Origin: Paenibacillus ginsengihumi DSM 21568
Lineage (GTDB): Bacteria; Bacillota; Bacilli; Paenibacillales; NBRC-103111
DNA: 64,000 nt
Direction of reading: 5' to 3'
Assembly: GCF_000380965.1 (NCBI RefSeq)
Contig: NZ_KB905548.1
Coordinates: 1-64,000, forward strand
In this document: one piece after another, positions 53,658 to 62,922 of the stretch
Layout: every line of letters begins with the position of its first letter
Numbering within the stretch: the stretch's first letter is position 1
Notes under the pieces: model-generated
The model's input: only the letters and a program-made list of their open reading frames with translations
Databases searched by the model: none
What the model was told of the DNA's origin: nothing
Program-made: the position numbers and the translations under genes

Positions 53658-54914
53658 TTGGCTATGCTGCAAAATGTATTCCAAATTGTGCTTTTATTTT
53701 TCGTGCTCGTGTCGATTCACGAGTGGGGGCATTTTTATTTCGCCAAGCGCGCAGGCATTCTGGTCCGCGAATTCGCCATCGGCTTCGGGCCGAAGGTGCT
53801 GTCCTTCGTGCGCGGGGAGACGCGGTACACGCTGCGGCTGCTGCCGATCGGGGGATTCGTCCGCATGGCCGGAGAAGATCCCGAGATCGTGCAGATCAAT
53901 CCCGGACAGCGTATTGCCGTTGCGCTCCAAGACGATAAAGTAACCCATATTTACATGAACGACTTCGAGCGCCGCACTGACGCGGTGCAAGGCGTCGTCG
54001 AAGACATCGACCTGGAGCGGGATTTGTTCGTCCGCATGGACATCGAAGGGGAGCTGCATCGTTTTGCCGTACACCCGCAGGCGATGATGGTCAGCAAAGA
54101 TAAAGAGACGCAGATCGCCCCGTGGGACCGCCAGTTCGGCAGCAAGACGGTCGGTCAGCGGGCGATGGCGATCTTCGCCGGACCGATGATGAACTTCGTG
54201 CTTGCCTTTATTTTGTTTGTGACGGTCGTCTTCATGGCCGGCGTGCCGGACAAGGTGAAGGTAGCCGACGTAATGGAAGGCAAGCCTGCCGCGCAAGCGG
54301 GTCTGATGAAGGGCGACCTGATCTTAAGCGTGAACGACGAGCCGATCGGCACCGACCGCGGCAAGCTGACCTCGATGATTCAGCAATCGGCCGGCAAGAC
54401 GATGGTATGGATTATCGAACGGAACGGGGAGCAGCTGCGCACCGAAGTGACCCCGCAGCTGGAGCAGGAAGTCGGACTTGTCGGCGTGACGCTGACGACG
54501 CAGACGCGCCCCGCGAGCGTCATCGAAGGTTTTACGAGCGGGGCCCAAAGCATGTATTCGGCTACGGAAACGATTTTGGACGGGCTTGGCAAGCTGGTGA
54601 CGCTGCAGTTCAAGATGGACGATCTCGGCGGACCTGTCCGCATCGTCGAATTTACGAGCGAGCAGGCGAGCGCCGGGTGGACGCAGTACATTTTCTGGAC
54701 GGCGCTGATGAGCCTGTATCTCGGCATCTTCAACCTGCTGCCGTTTCCGGCGCTTGACGGAAGCCGCCTTGTGTTCCTGCTGCTGGAAGCGTTGCGGGGC
54801 AAGCCGGTCGATCCGAGCCGGGAGAGCATGGTCCACTTCATCGGCTTCGCCATGCTGATGCTGCTCATGATCGCGGTCACGTACAACGATATTTTGCGGC
54901 TCATAAAAGGATAA
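53658..54914 (+). CDS. rseP: Site-2 intramembrane metalloprotease RseP/RasP
   Basis: A 418-residue protein. TTG 53658 is 10 bases from AAGGAGG; ATG 53664 is the alternative. The zinc motif HEWGH (residues 21-25) lies in the first membrane helix. A PDZ domain covers about 200-280 (GKPAAQAGLMKGDLILSVND), and the third zinc ligand is in FPALDGSRLVFLLLEALRGK near 370. It cleaves anti-sigma factors and signal-peptide remnants in the membrane. The 227-base gap before it contains no gene. Confidence 0.97.
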   Translation: MAMLQNVFQIVLLFFVLVSIHEWGHFYFAKRAGILVREFAIGFGPKVLSFVRGETRYTLRLLPIGGFVRMAGEDPEIVQINPGQRIAVALQDDKVTHIYMNDFERRTDAVQGVVEDIDLERDLFVRMDIEGELHRFAVHPQAMMVSKDKETQIAPWDRQFGSKTVGQRAMAIFAGPMMNFVLAFILFVTVVFMAGVPDKVKVADVMEGKPAAQAGLMKGDLILSVNDEPIGTDRGKLTSMIQQSAGKTMVWIIERNGEQLRTEVTPQLEQEVGLVGVTLTTQTRPASVIEGFTSGAQSMYSATETILDGLGKLVTLQFKMDDLGGPVRIVEFTSEQASAGWTQYIFWTALMSLYLGIFNLLPFPALDGSRLVFLLLEALRGKPVDPSRESMVHFIGFAMLMLLMIAVTYNDILRLIKG

Positions 54915-55020
54915 TCGGCGTCTTGCGTCGAATACAACATCAATCGATTCAGTGTTATTTAAGGCGCGGCCGTAGGCTCCGGATCGGAGCTTGCGGCTTG
55001 CCGTTGGCAGGGGGACAAAT

Positions 55021-56469
55021 ATGGCAAGCGACAAGCAATTTGTGAAAGAGATTACGCCTCAGAACGAGGATTTTTCACGCTGGTACATCGATGTCATCAA
55101 GAAAGCGGATCTAATGAGCTACTCGCCGGTTCGCGGCTGCATCGTGTTCAAGCCCGACGGTTATGAGATTTGGGAGCTGATTCAGAGGGAGCTCGACCGC
55201 CGCTTTAAGGAAACGGGCCACCGGAACGCTTATTTCCCGCTCTTTATCCCGGAAAGCTTCTTTCAGAAGGAGAAGGAGCACGTCGAAGGGTTCAATCCGG
55301 AGCTGCCGTGGGTAACCGAAGCGGGCGGCGAGAAGCTGGAGGAGCGTCTGGCGATCCGGCCGACGTCCGAAACGATGATCGGCCATATGTACTCCGAGTG
55401 GATCAATTCGTATCGCGATCTGCCGCTGCTGATCAACCAGTGGGCGAACGTCGTGCGCTGGGAGAAGCGGACGCAGCCGTTCATCCGCACGACGGAGTTT
55501 TTGTGGCAGGAAGGCCACACGGCGCACGAGGACGAGGCCGACGCCCGCCGCGAAACGATGCAAATGCTGGAAATTTACCGCGATTTCGCAGAAAATTATT
55601 TGGCAATTCCGGTGATCGTCGGACAAAAGACGCCTTCGGAGAAATTTGCCGGCGCCGTCGATACATACTCGATCGAGGCGATGATGAAGGACGGCAAGGC
55701 GGTGCAGGCCGGGACGTCCCATTATCTCGGGACGAAATTTGCCGTCGCCTTCGACATCAAGTATCTCGACAGGGAGAACAAGCATCAATACTGCCATACG
55801 ACCTCGTGGGGCACGACAACCCGGCTCATCGGCGCCTTGATTATGGTGCATGGCGACGACCGCGGTCTGGTGCTGCCGCCGAAGGTCGCGCCCACCCAGG
55901 CGGTGCTCATCCCGATCGGCCCGCCGAAAACGCGCGAGCAGGTCGTCGGACGCATCCAGGAGCTGCTTGCGGAGCTGAAGCAGGCCGGCGTTCGGGCGAA
56001 GGTGGACGACGATCCGAACCAAAGCCCCGGCTGGAAGTTCAACGAATACGAGATGCGCGGCGTGCCCGTTCGCGTCGAGCTGGGGCCGCGCGATATGGAG
56101 AACGGACAGGTCGTGCTCGTGTCCCGGGTCACCGGCGAGAAGCGGATCGTGCCGCAGGAGCGCTTCGTTGCCGAGGTGCAGCGAATGCTTGAAGAAAATC
56201 ACCGTGAAATGTTCGAGCGTGCCAAACGGTTCCGCGACGAGTCGATGACCGATGTGGAGACGCTGGACGAGTTCAAGGCGTTTTTGAATGAGAAGCGCGG
56301 CTTCGCCTATGCCGGCTGGTGCGGTTCCGACGCCTGCGAGGCGCAGGTGAAGGAGGAGACGGGGGCCACGAGCCGCAATATTCCGTTCCATCCGCCGGTG
56401 CAGAAGAGCCGCTGCCTCGTCTGCGGAGCGGACGCGAAGCATACCGTCGTGTTCGGAAGAGCTTACTGA
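55021..56469 (+). CDS. proS: Prolyl-tRNA synthetase, archaeal/eukaryal-type
   Basis: A 482-residue protein starting MASDKQFVKEITPQNEDFSR behind GGGGGAC. Class II motif 2 is WANVVRWEKRTQPFIRTTEF and motif 3 the GDDRGLVLPPKVAPTQAVLI segment. The C-terminal zinc-type domain has CGSDACEAQVKEETGATSRN and RCLVCGADAKHTVVFGRAY. There is no roughly 180-residue editing (INS) insert between motifs 2 and 3, and the enzyme is shorter than the 565-residue bacterial type that occupies this locus in Bacillus subtilis. It charges tRNA-Pro. Confidence 0.96.
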   Translation: MASDKQFVKEITPQNEDFSRWYIDVIKKADLMSYSPVRGCIVFKPDGYEIWELIQRELDRRFKETGHRNAYFPLFIPESFFQKEKEHVEGFNPELPWVTEAGGEKLEERLAIRPTSETMIGHMYSEWINSYRDLPLLINQWANVVRWEKRTQPFIRTTEFLWQEGHTAHEDEADARRETMQMLEIYRDFAENYLAIPVIVGQKTPSEKFAGAVDTYSIEAMMKDGKAVQAGTSHYLGTKFAVAFDIKYLDRENKHQYCHTTSWGTTTRLIGALIMVHGDDRGLVLPPKVAPTQAVLIPIGPPKTREQVVGRIQELLAELKQAGVRAKVDDDPNQSPGWKFNEYEMRGVPVRVELGPRDMENGQVVLVSRVTGEKRIVPQERFVAEVQRMLEENHREMFERAKRFRDESMTDVETLDEFKAFLNEKRGFAYAGWCGSDACEAQVKEETGATSRNIPFHPPVQKSRCLVCGADAKHTVVFGRAY

Positions 56470-56481
56470 TACGCTGATCAG

Positions 56482-56734
56482 GATGAACGCCTATGACGAG
56501 CGAATCCTTCGTCATCGGTCGTCGCCTGCGGTATTGAAAATTTTGGTCGGCAGATAACCGCCAAATTTTCAAGATGAACGCCTATGACGAGCGAATCCTT
56601 CGTCATCGGTCGTCACCTGCGGTATTGAAAATTTTGGTCGGCAGATAACCGCCAAATTTTCAAGATGAACGCCTATGACGAGCGAATCCTTCGTCATCGG
56701 TCGTCACATGCGGTGTTGAAAATTTTTAGGCAGA
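56482..56734 (+). repeat. Two-hairpin intergenic element, tandem copies D1, D2 and D3 (partial)
   Basis: Units begin at 56482, 56573 and 56664, an exact 91-bp period. D1 and D2 differ at one base only (GTCGCC versus GTCACC). Each has ATGACGA paired with TCGTCAT and TTGAAAATTT paired with AAATTTTCAA, plus GG/CC pairs above two bulged T residues. TCGTCA occurs twice in each unit, so the first arm has two possible partners. D3 loses the family pattern after GTTGAAAATTTTTAGGCAGA. Confidence 0.95.
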
Positions 56735-56744
56735 TGTACGCAAT

Positions 56745-56790
56745 AAGGGCAAAACGGAGAGATAGTGCATCCATTTTGCCCTTTCTCGTT
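56745..56790 (+). terminator. Long hairpin between proS and polC, possible terminator
   Basis: AAGGGCAAAA at 56745-56754 pairs perfectly with TTTTGCCCTT at 56774-56783, with GGA/TCC pairing inside. The tail TCTCGTTT is a poor U-tract. It ends 19 bases before the polC start, close to its ribosome site. Confidence 0.55.
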
Positions 56791-56808
56791 TCATGGGGGA
56801 GGTACAGG

Positions 56809-59800
56809 ATGAACAGCAGTACGGCAGCGAAGCGGGACCGGTTCGAGCTGCTGATGCAGCAGGCCGGCGTTCCGACGGATGTAGTGCAGTCGTTTTTTTA
56901 TGACGGTTACATCGATAAGGTAGAGACGAGCCGCAAAAACCGCGAGTGGGTTTTTCACATTGTCAAAACCAAGGTCGTCCCGCAGGATGTATACCGTTCT
57001 TTTTGCAAAATGATCCGTGACAAATACTCGCACATCGCCGCCATCCGGTTCGTGCTGCGGTATACGGAGGACGTCAATCCCGAGGAAGTCGCGCAAGAAT
57101 ATTGGAGCATGTTCCTCGAATGGGTGCAGCGGGAGGCCGCTTCCATCAACGGCTGGATGACGAAGGCGAAGATCGATGTCCAGGGCCGGGTGTTGACGCT
57201 GACGCTGCTTGATTCGTTCGGGCTGGAGATGGCCAGAAAGAAGAACATCGGCAGCTGGATCCAAACCTACTTCACGAATTATTTCGGCGTCGATTTTCAA
57301 GTGAAGTATGCACTGAGCGAAAGCAGAGACGAAGCTTACGAACAGTTCATGAAGCAGATCGAGGAAGAGGAGCGGGAAGTGACCGTCAACCTCTTGACGG
57401 CTGTCGAACCGGAAGCGCAGGCTCCGGAAGAAGCGGTCGGCGAGCTCAAGCTGATGATCGGCTATGAGATCAGGGACCCGGCGGTGCCGTTGCAGGACAT
57501 TCAGGACGAAGAGAAGAAAGTTGTCATCCAGGGCACGGTCTTCGGGCTGGATGTCAAGGAGCTGAAGAACGGCAGCACGCTCTTTACGTTCAATGTGACC
57601 GACTTTTCCGATTCGATCATGGTCAAGGCGTTCGCCAAGACGAAGGAAGACATCAAAATTTACAGCCTCATCAAGAACGGCACATGGCTCAAGCTGCGCG
57701 GCCGGGTGGAGTACGACCGGTTCATGCAGATTCCCGAGCTCGTCATGATCCCGAACGACGTGAACGAAATCGCCGCGCCGCCGGACCGCAAGGACGACGC
57801 CGAGGAGAAGCGCGTCGAGTTCCATCTGCACACGACGATGAGCACGATGGACGGCATCACGCCGGTGGACGAATACATCAAGACGGCTGCCAAATGGGGC
57901 CACAAGGCGATCGCCATTACCGATCACGGCGGCGTGCAGTGCTATCCGGAGGCGGGCAAGGCGGCCAAAAAGCACGGCATCAAGGTCATTTACGGACTGG
58001 AAGCGAACGTGGTGGACGATTCCGTGCAAGTCGTCATGAATCCGTCCGACGTCGATCTGAAGGAAGCGGAGTACGTCATTTTCGACATCGAGACGACCGG
58101 CCTGTCTGTAACCTCCAATAAAATCATCGAAATTGCCGGCGTGAAGATGAAGGACGGCAAAGAAATCGACCGGTTCGCCACCTTTATCAATCCTCACGAG
58201 CGCATTCCGTATAACATTCAGCAGCTGACCAATATTACAGACGATATGGTAAGGGAGGCGCCGGAGCTCGAGGAGAAGCTCCCGGAGTTCGCCGCTTTCG
58301 TCGGAGACTGCGTGCTTGTGGCGCATAATGCGCGCTTCGATATCGGCTTCATCCAGGCCAATCTGAAGCGGCTCGGCCACCCGGAGCTTGCCAATCCGGT
58401 GCTGGATACGCTGGAGCTCGCCCGGATGCTGTTCCCGTCGCTGAAGAATCACCGCCTCAATACGCTGGCCGACAAGTTCAAGGTCAGCCTCGACAACCAT
58501 CACCGGGCGATCGACGACTCGATCGCGCTCGGCCACATCCTGTTCCACCTGCTGAAGGAAGCGGGGGAGCGAGGGTACGCGAAGCTGGACCGTCTGAACG
58601 ACGAAGTCGGCAAAAACTTGTCGACGCAGCGTCCTTTTCACTGCTGCATCTACGCGCTCAATATGACCGGGAAGAAAAATTTGTATACGCTCGTGTCGCT
58701 GTCGCATACGGAATATTTTCACAGGGTGCCGTGCATTCCGCGCAGCAAGCTGATCGAGCTCAGGGAAGGGCTGCTTGTCGCCTCGGGCTGCGAGAAGGGC
58801 GAGCTGTTCGAGACCGTGTTGAACAAGTCGCTGGAGGAAGCGGAGCAGGTGGCCGAATTTTACGATGTGCTTGAGATTCAGCCGACCTGCATCAACATGC
58901 ATCTGGTGGACAAAGGGCTTGTCGGCAGTGCGGCGCAGCTCGAGGATGCCAACCGGCGCATTGTCGAAATCGGCCGCAAGCTCGGCAAGCCGGTCATCGC
59001 TACAGGGAACGTCCATTATTTGCACCCGCGCGAGAAAATATACCGGGACATCACCATTCACGGCATTACCGGCTTCAGCCCGCTCAAGGAAATCCGCAAA
59101 CCCGACGTCCATCTGCGGACGACGAAGGAAATGCTGAAGGAATTCGAATATTTGGGCGAGGATACCGCTTATGAGGTCGTCGTCAAAAATACGGCCGAGC
59201 TGGCGGACCGGTTCGAAGTGATCGAGCTCTTCCCCGACAAGCTGTTCACTCCGATTATCGAGGGCGCGGAGGAAGAAATTCGCACGAAGTGCTACGATAC
59301 GGCAAGGCGGCTGTACGGCGATCCGATTCCCGAGGTCGTCACCGCGCGCTTGGAGAAAGAGCTGGTGCCGATTATCAAGTACGGCTTCTCCGCCAACTAT
59401 TTGATTTCCGAGCGCCTGGTCAAAAAATCGAACGAGGACGGTTATCTCGTCGGCTCGCGGGGTTCCGTCGGTTCGTCGGTCGTGGCGACGTTCCTCGGCA
59501 TCTCCGAGGTGAACCCGCTGCCGCCGCATTACTTGTGCAGGTCGTGCCAGCACAGCGAGTGGTTCCTTGACGGCTCGATTCCGAGCGGCTTCGACCTGCC
59601 CGACAAGGACTGTCCGAACTGCGGCGCGAAGATGAAGGGGGACGGCCAGGATATTCCGTTCGAGACGTTCCTCGGCTTTAAAGGGGACAAGGTTCCCGAT
59701 ATCGATCTTAACTTCTCCGGCGAATACCAGCCGCACGCGCACAATTATACGAAGGTGCTGTTCGGGGAACGCAACGTATTCCGCGCGGGGACGATCGGCA

Positions 59801-61119
59801 CGGTAGCGGAGAAGACGGCGTTCGGCTTCGTCAAAAAATACGAGGAAGAGCAGGGCAAAAAATGGCGCGGCGCGGAGCTGAACCGGCTCGCTTCCGGCTG
59901 CACGGGCGTCAAGCGCAGCACGGGTCAGCATCCCGGGGGCATCGTCGTCGTCCCGGATTATATCGACGTCAACGACATTACGCCGGTGCAGTATCCGGCC
60001 GACGATACGAGCGCGGAGTGGAAGACGACGCATTTCGATTACCACGCCTTCGACGCCAACCTGCTGAAACTCGATATTCTCGGGCACGATGATCCGACGA
60101 TGATGCGCATGCTGCAGGATTTGACCGGGGTTGACCCGACGACGATTCCGATGAACGATCCGAAGGTCATGAGCCTGTTCAACTCTGTTGACGCGCTCGG
60201 CGTGACGCCGGAGCAAATCCGCACTCCCGTAGCTACATACGGCGTGCCGGAGATGGGCACCAAATTCGTCCGTCAAATGCTGGAGGAAGCGCAGCCGTCG
60301 AACTTCGCCGACCTGCTGCAAATCTCGGGCTTGTCCCACGGAACCGGCGTCTGGCTCGGCAACGCCCAGGAATTGATCCGCAAAGGCATCTGTACGATCA
60401 AGACCGTTATCGGCTGTCGCGACGACATCATGCTCTATCTTATTTATAAAGCAGGCATGGACGCCGGGCTCGCCTTCAAAATTACGGAAAGCGTGCGGAA
60501 AGGCAAAGGGCTGACCGAGGAATGGAAGGAAGAGATGAGGAAGCACAACGTGCCGAACTGGTACATCGACTCGTGCGAGAAGATCGAGTACATGTTCCCG
60601 AAGGCGCACGCTGCCGCTTATGTCATTTCGGCCGTGCGAACGGCTTACTTCAAGCTGTATTATCCGCTGGCGTTCTATGCGACCTACTTCTCCGTCCGCG
60701 CGGACGATTTCGATCTGGAGCTGCTGTGCCAAGGATACGACGCGATCCTGAAGCGATTGATCGAGATCGAGGAAAAAGGGTTCCAGGCGACGCCCAAGGA
60801 GAAGAACAGCATCTCCATTCTTGAGATGGCGCTGGAGATGACAGCCCGCGGCTTTTCGTTCAAGCCGATCGATCTGTACAAGTCGGACGCGGTCAAGTTT
60901 CTTATCGACGGCGATTCGCTCATTCCGCCGTTCTCCGCCGTTGCCGGCATCGGGGAGAATGCGGCCAAGAACATCGCCGCTTCCCGCGAGGCGGGCCCGT
61001 TCCTGTCGATCGAGGATTTCCAGTCGCGCAGCAAGGCGACGAAGACGATTATCGAGCTGCTGTCGGGCATGGGCTGCTTCCGCGGCTTGCCGGAGACGAA
61101 TCAGCTGTCGCTGTTTTGA
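56809..61119 (+). CDS. polC: DNA polymerase III PolC-type alpha subunit
   Basis: A 1436-residue replicative polymerase; ATG 56809 lies behind GGGGGAGGTACAGG, and the in-frame extension to 56665 runs into the repeat. An OB-fold region is followed by the PHP domain from residue 339 (HLHTTMSTMDGITPVDEYIK). The DEDDh proofreading exonuclease is inserted from residue 425 (FDIETTGL, then HNARFDIGFI and HRAIDDSIALGH). The polymerase core has GSRGSVGSSVVATFLGISEV and GDKVPDIDLNFSGEYQPHAH with catalytic Asp residues. C-terminal LSLF is a beta-clamp binding motif. Confidence 0.99.
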   Translation: MNSSTAAKRDRFELLMQQAGVPTDVVQSFFYDGYIDKVETSRKNREWVFHIVKTKVVPQDVYRSFCKMIRDKYSHIAAIRFVLRYTEDVNPEEVAQEYWSMFLEWVQREAASINGWMTKAKIDVQGRVLTLTLLDSFGLEMARKKNIGSWIQTYFTNYFGVDFQVKYALSESRDEAYEQFMKQIEEEEREVTVNLLTAVEPEAQAPEEAVGELKLMIGYEIRDPAVPLQDIQDEEKKVVIQGTVFGLDVKELKNGSTLFTFNVTDFSDSIMVKAFAKTKEDIKIYSLIKNGTWLKLRGRVEYDRFMQIPELVMIPNDVNEIAAPPDRKDDAEEKRVEFHLHTTMSTMDGITPVDEYIKTAAKWGHKAIAITDHGGVQCYPEAGKAAKKHGIKVIYGLEANVVDDSVQVVMNPSDVDLKEAEYVIFDIETTGLSVTSNKIIEIAGVKMKDGKEIDRFATFINPHERIPYNIQQLTNITDDMVREAPELEEKLPEFAAFVGDCVLVAHNARFDIGFIQANLKRLGHPELANPVLDTLELARMLFPSLKNHRLNTLADKFKVSLDNHHRAIDDSIALGHILFHLLKEAGERGYAKLDRLNDEVGKNLSTQRPFHCCIYALNMTGKKNLYTLVSLSHTEYFHRVPCIPRSKLIELREGLLVASGCEKGELFETVLNKSLEEAEQVAEFYDVLEIQPTCINMHLVDKGLVGSAAQLEDANRRIVEIGRKLGKPVIATGNVHYLHPREKIYRDITIHGITGFSPLKEIRKPDVHLRTTKEMLKEFEYLGEDTAYEVVVKNTAELADRFEVIELFPDKLFTPIIEGAEEEIRTKCYDTARRLYGDPIPEVVTARLEKELVPIIKYGFSANYLISERLVKKSNEDGYLVGSRGSVGSSVVATFLGISEVNPLPPHYLCRSCQHSEWFLDGSIPSGFDLPDKDCPNCGAKMKGDGQDIPFETFLGFKGDKVPDIDLNFSGEYQPHAHNYTKVLFGERNVFRAGTIGTVAEKTAFGFVKKYEEEQGKKWRGAELNRLASGCTGVKRSTGQHPGGIVVVPDYIDVNDITPVQYPADDTSAEWKTTHFDYHAFDANLLKLDILGHDDPTMMRMLQDLTGVDPTTIPMNDPKVMSLFNSVDALGVTPEQIRTPVATYGVPEMGTKFVRQMLEEAQPSNFADLLQISGLSHGTGVWLGNAQELIRKGICTIKTVIGCRDDIMLYLIYKAGMDAGLAFKITESVRKGKGLTEEWKEEMRKHNVPNWYIDSCEKIEYMFPKAHAAAYVISAVRTAYFKLYYPLAFYATYFSVRADDFDLELLCQGYDAILKRLIEIEEKGFQATPKEKNSISILEMALEMTARGFSFKPIDLYKSDAVKFLIDGDSLIPPFSAVAGIGENAAKNIAASREAGPFLSIEDFQSRSKATKTIIELLSGMGCFRGLPETNQLSLF

Positions 61120-61124
61120 GGCAG

Positions 61125-61206
61125 TTGCAACACAGCCGCGGCTATGGTATAATCTTCAAAGGTAATAAGCTATAACTCGGCTTAGGAGAGTGGGGAAACC
61201 CACTCT
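61125..61206 (+). promoter_or_regulatory. Sigma-A promoter and leader hairpin of the rimP-nusA-infB operon
   Basis: TTGCAA at 61125-61130 and TATAAT at 61148-61153 are 17 bp apart, near consensus. About 30 bases past the start site, AGAGTGGG at 61187-61194 and CCCACTCT at 61199-61206 make a perfect 8-bp stem on a GAAA tetraloop, followed by TTACATTTTG. The hairpin could be a stabiliser, a binding site or a weak terminator; NusA autoregulation is known in other bacteria and is only a possibility here. Confidence 0.8.
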
Positions 61207-61248
61207 TTACATTTTGTATAGGGTCGTAAACCGATAGGAGGCTGCAGT

Positions 61249-61707
61249 TTGAGCGGGAACATCAAATCGATCGTCGAAGATTTGGTGCGTCCATTTTTGG
61301 ACGACAACGGATTTGAATTGGTGGACATCGAATATGTGAAGGAAGGCAGCAACTGGTTCCTTCGCGTATATGTCGACAAGGATGGCGGCATCGATATCGA
61401 TGATTGCGGTAGAATCAGCGAATATTTGAGCGCAAAGCTGGACGAGAAGGACCCGATTCCGACGGCTTATTTTTTGGAGGTATCCTCGCCTGGAGCGGAG
61501 CGTCCCCTGAAGAAGCCGCGGGACTTCGAGCGGGCTGTCGGCAAGCATGTCTATCTGACAACATATGAGCCGGTAGATGGCCAGAAAGAATTCGAGGGCG
61601 TCCTGACGGCTTACGACGGCGAGACGGCGACGGTTCGGGCTGGCAAGAAGGAGCACGTTTTGCCCGTTGCCAAAATAGCGGGAGCTCGTTTGGCCATCGT
61701 CATGTAG
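61249..61707 (+). CDS. rimP: Ribosome maturation factor RimP
   Basis: A 152-residue protein with TTG start behind [28 protein letters not shown] and [20 protein letters not shown] mark the N-terminal domain, [20 protein letters not shown] the linker, and an SH3-like barrel ends the protein. It assists 30S assembly. It begins the operon with nusA 36 bases downstream. Confidence 0.97.
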   Translation: MSGNIKSIVEDLVRPFLDDNGFELVDIEYVKEGSNWFLRVYVDKDGGIDIDDCGRISEYLSAKLDEKDPIPTAYFLEVSSPGAERPLKKPRDFERAVGKHVYLTTYEPVDGQKEFEGVLTAYDGETATVRAGKKEHVLPVAKIAGARLAIVM

Positions 61708-61743
61708 CGGCCCTATTATGCGAGAGGAGGAAAAGGAGTTCAT

Positions 61744-62841
61744 ATGAACACGGATTTTATCGAGGCGTTGAATGAAATCGAGAGAGAGAAGGGCATCTCC
61801 AAGGACATATTGATCGACGCGATTGAAGCGGCCCTCATTTCCAGTTATAAGCGGAATTTCAATACGGCCCAGAACGTGCGCGTCGACATTAACCGGCATA
61901 CCGGACTCATCAAGGTCTATGCGCGCAAGACGGTCGTGGACGAGGTGCTGGACCCGCGCATGGAAATTTCGCTTTATGCCGCCAGGGAGATTAACGGCAA
62001 CTATCAATTGAATGATATTGTCGAGATTGAAGTGACTCCCCGCGATTTCGGGCGCATTGCCGCGCAGACCGCCAAGCAGGTCGTAACGCAGCGCATTCGC
62101 GAGGCAGAGCGCGGGCTGATCTACAACGCGTATGTCGATAAGGAGCAGGATATCGTCAACGGCATCGTGCAGCGCCAGGATCAGCGCAACCTGTATGTCG
62201 ATCTGGGCAAAATCGAGGCCGTATTGCCGCTGACCGAGCTGATGCCTACAGACAAGTTCGTGCACGGCGACCGCGTCAAAGCCTATATCACCAAGGTGGA
62301 AAATACGACGAAGGGCCCGCAGATCATCTTGTCGCGGACGCATCCCGGGCTGCTGAAGCGCCTGTTCGAGCTGGAGGTTCCGGAAATCTACGAAGGCGTT
62401 GTGGAAATCCGCTCTGTCGCGCGCGAGGCCGGATTCCGCTCGAAGATTGCGGTGTATTCGCGCAATCCCGAGGTGGACCCGGTCGGCTCCTGCGTCGGCC
62501 CGAAAGGGATGCGCGTGCAGACGATCGTCAGCGAGCTGAAGGGCGAGAAGATCGATATCGTTCGCTGGGTCGAGTCGGTGGAGGAATACGTAGCGAATGC
62601 GCTCAGCCCGTCCAAAGTCGTAGAGGTCATCGTGTTCGAGGAAGAGAAGATGGCGCGGGTCATCGTGCCCGACTACCAGCTGTCGCTGGCGATCGGCATC
62701 AAAGGCCAGAACGCGCGGCTCGCCGCGAAGCTCACAGGCTGGAAGATCGACATCAAGAGCGAATCGCAGGCGGAGCAGGAGTACGGCCGTCCGAAATCGG
62801 AAGGCGAAGAGATGCATCAGGATTCGGTCAGCATCGATTAG
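61744..62841 (+). CDS. nusA: Transcription termination/antitermination factor NusA
   Basis: A 365-residue protein. The N-terminal RNA-polymerase-binding domain (residues 1-125) starts MNTDFIEALNEIEREKGISK. The S1 domain (about 132-200) has VNGIVQRQDQRNLYVDLGKI. Two KH domains follow, with VDPVGSCVGPKGMRVQTIVS and LAIGIKGQNARLAAKLTGWK. The C-terminal acidic repeats of Escherichia coli NusA are absent, as usual in Bacillota. It slows polymerase at hairpins. Confidence 0.98.
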   Translation: MNTDFIEALNEIEREKGISKDILIDAIEAALISSYKRNFNTAQNVRVDINRHTGLIKVYARKTVVDEVLDPRMEISLYAAREINGNYQLNDIVEIEVTPRDFGRIAAQTAKQVVTQRIREAERGLIYNAYVDKEQDIVNGIVQRQDQRNLYVDLGKIEAVLPLTELMPTDKFVHGDRVKAYITKVENTTKGPQIILSRTHPGLLKRLFELEVPEIYEGVVEIRSVAREAGFRSKIAVYSRNPEVDPVGSCVGPKGMRVQTIVSELKGEKIDIVRWVESVEEYVANALSPSKVVEVIVFEEEKMARVIVPDYQLSLAIGIKGQNARLAAKLTGWKIDIKSESQAEQEYGRPKSEGEEMHQDSVSID

Positions 62842-62922
62842 AGGAGGCGCGGCTCCCTGCAGCCGGTCGTCCGGCCAGGCGGGCGGCGTCTATTGTCCGT
62901 CGGCGCAAACGGCCTGATTGTC

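Noticed and set aside
54915-55020. T-box leader for proS
   Set aside because: No conserved T-box sequence, specifier stem or terminator could be found in the 106 bases.
56665-56808. N-terminal extension of polC by 48 residues
   Set aside because: It would start inside the third unit of the intergenic repeat, with no ribosome site; ATG 56809 has a strong one.
56791-60732. 1313-codon open frame antisense to polC
   Set aside because: It is a shadow of the GC-rich polC frame; no start signal and no recognisable domain. The same applies to the long antisense frames over sucC, topA, flhA and proS.
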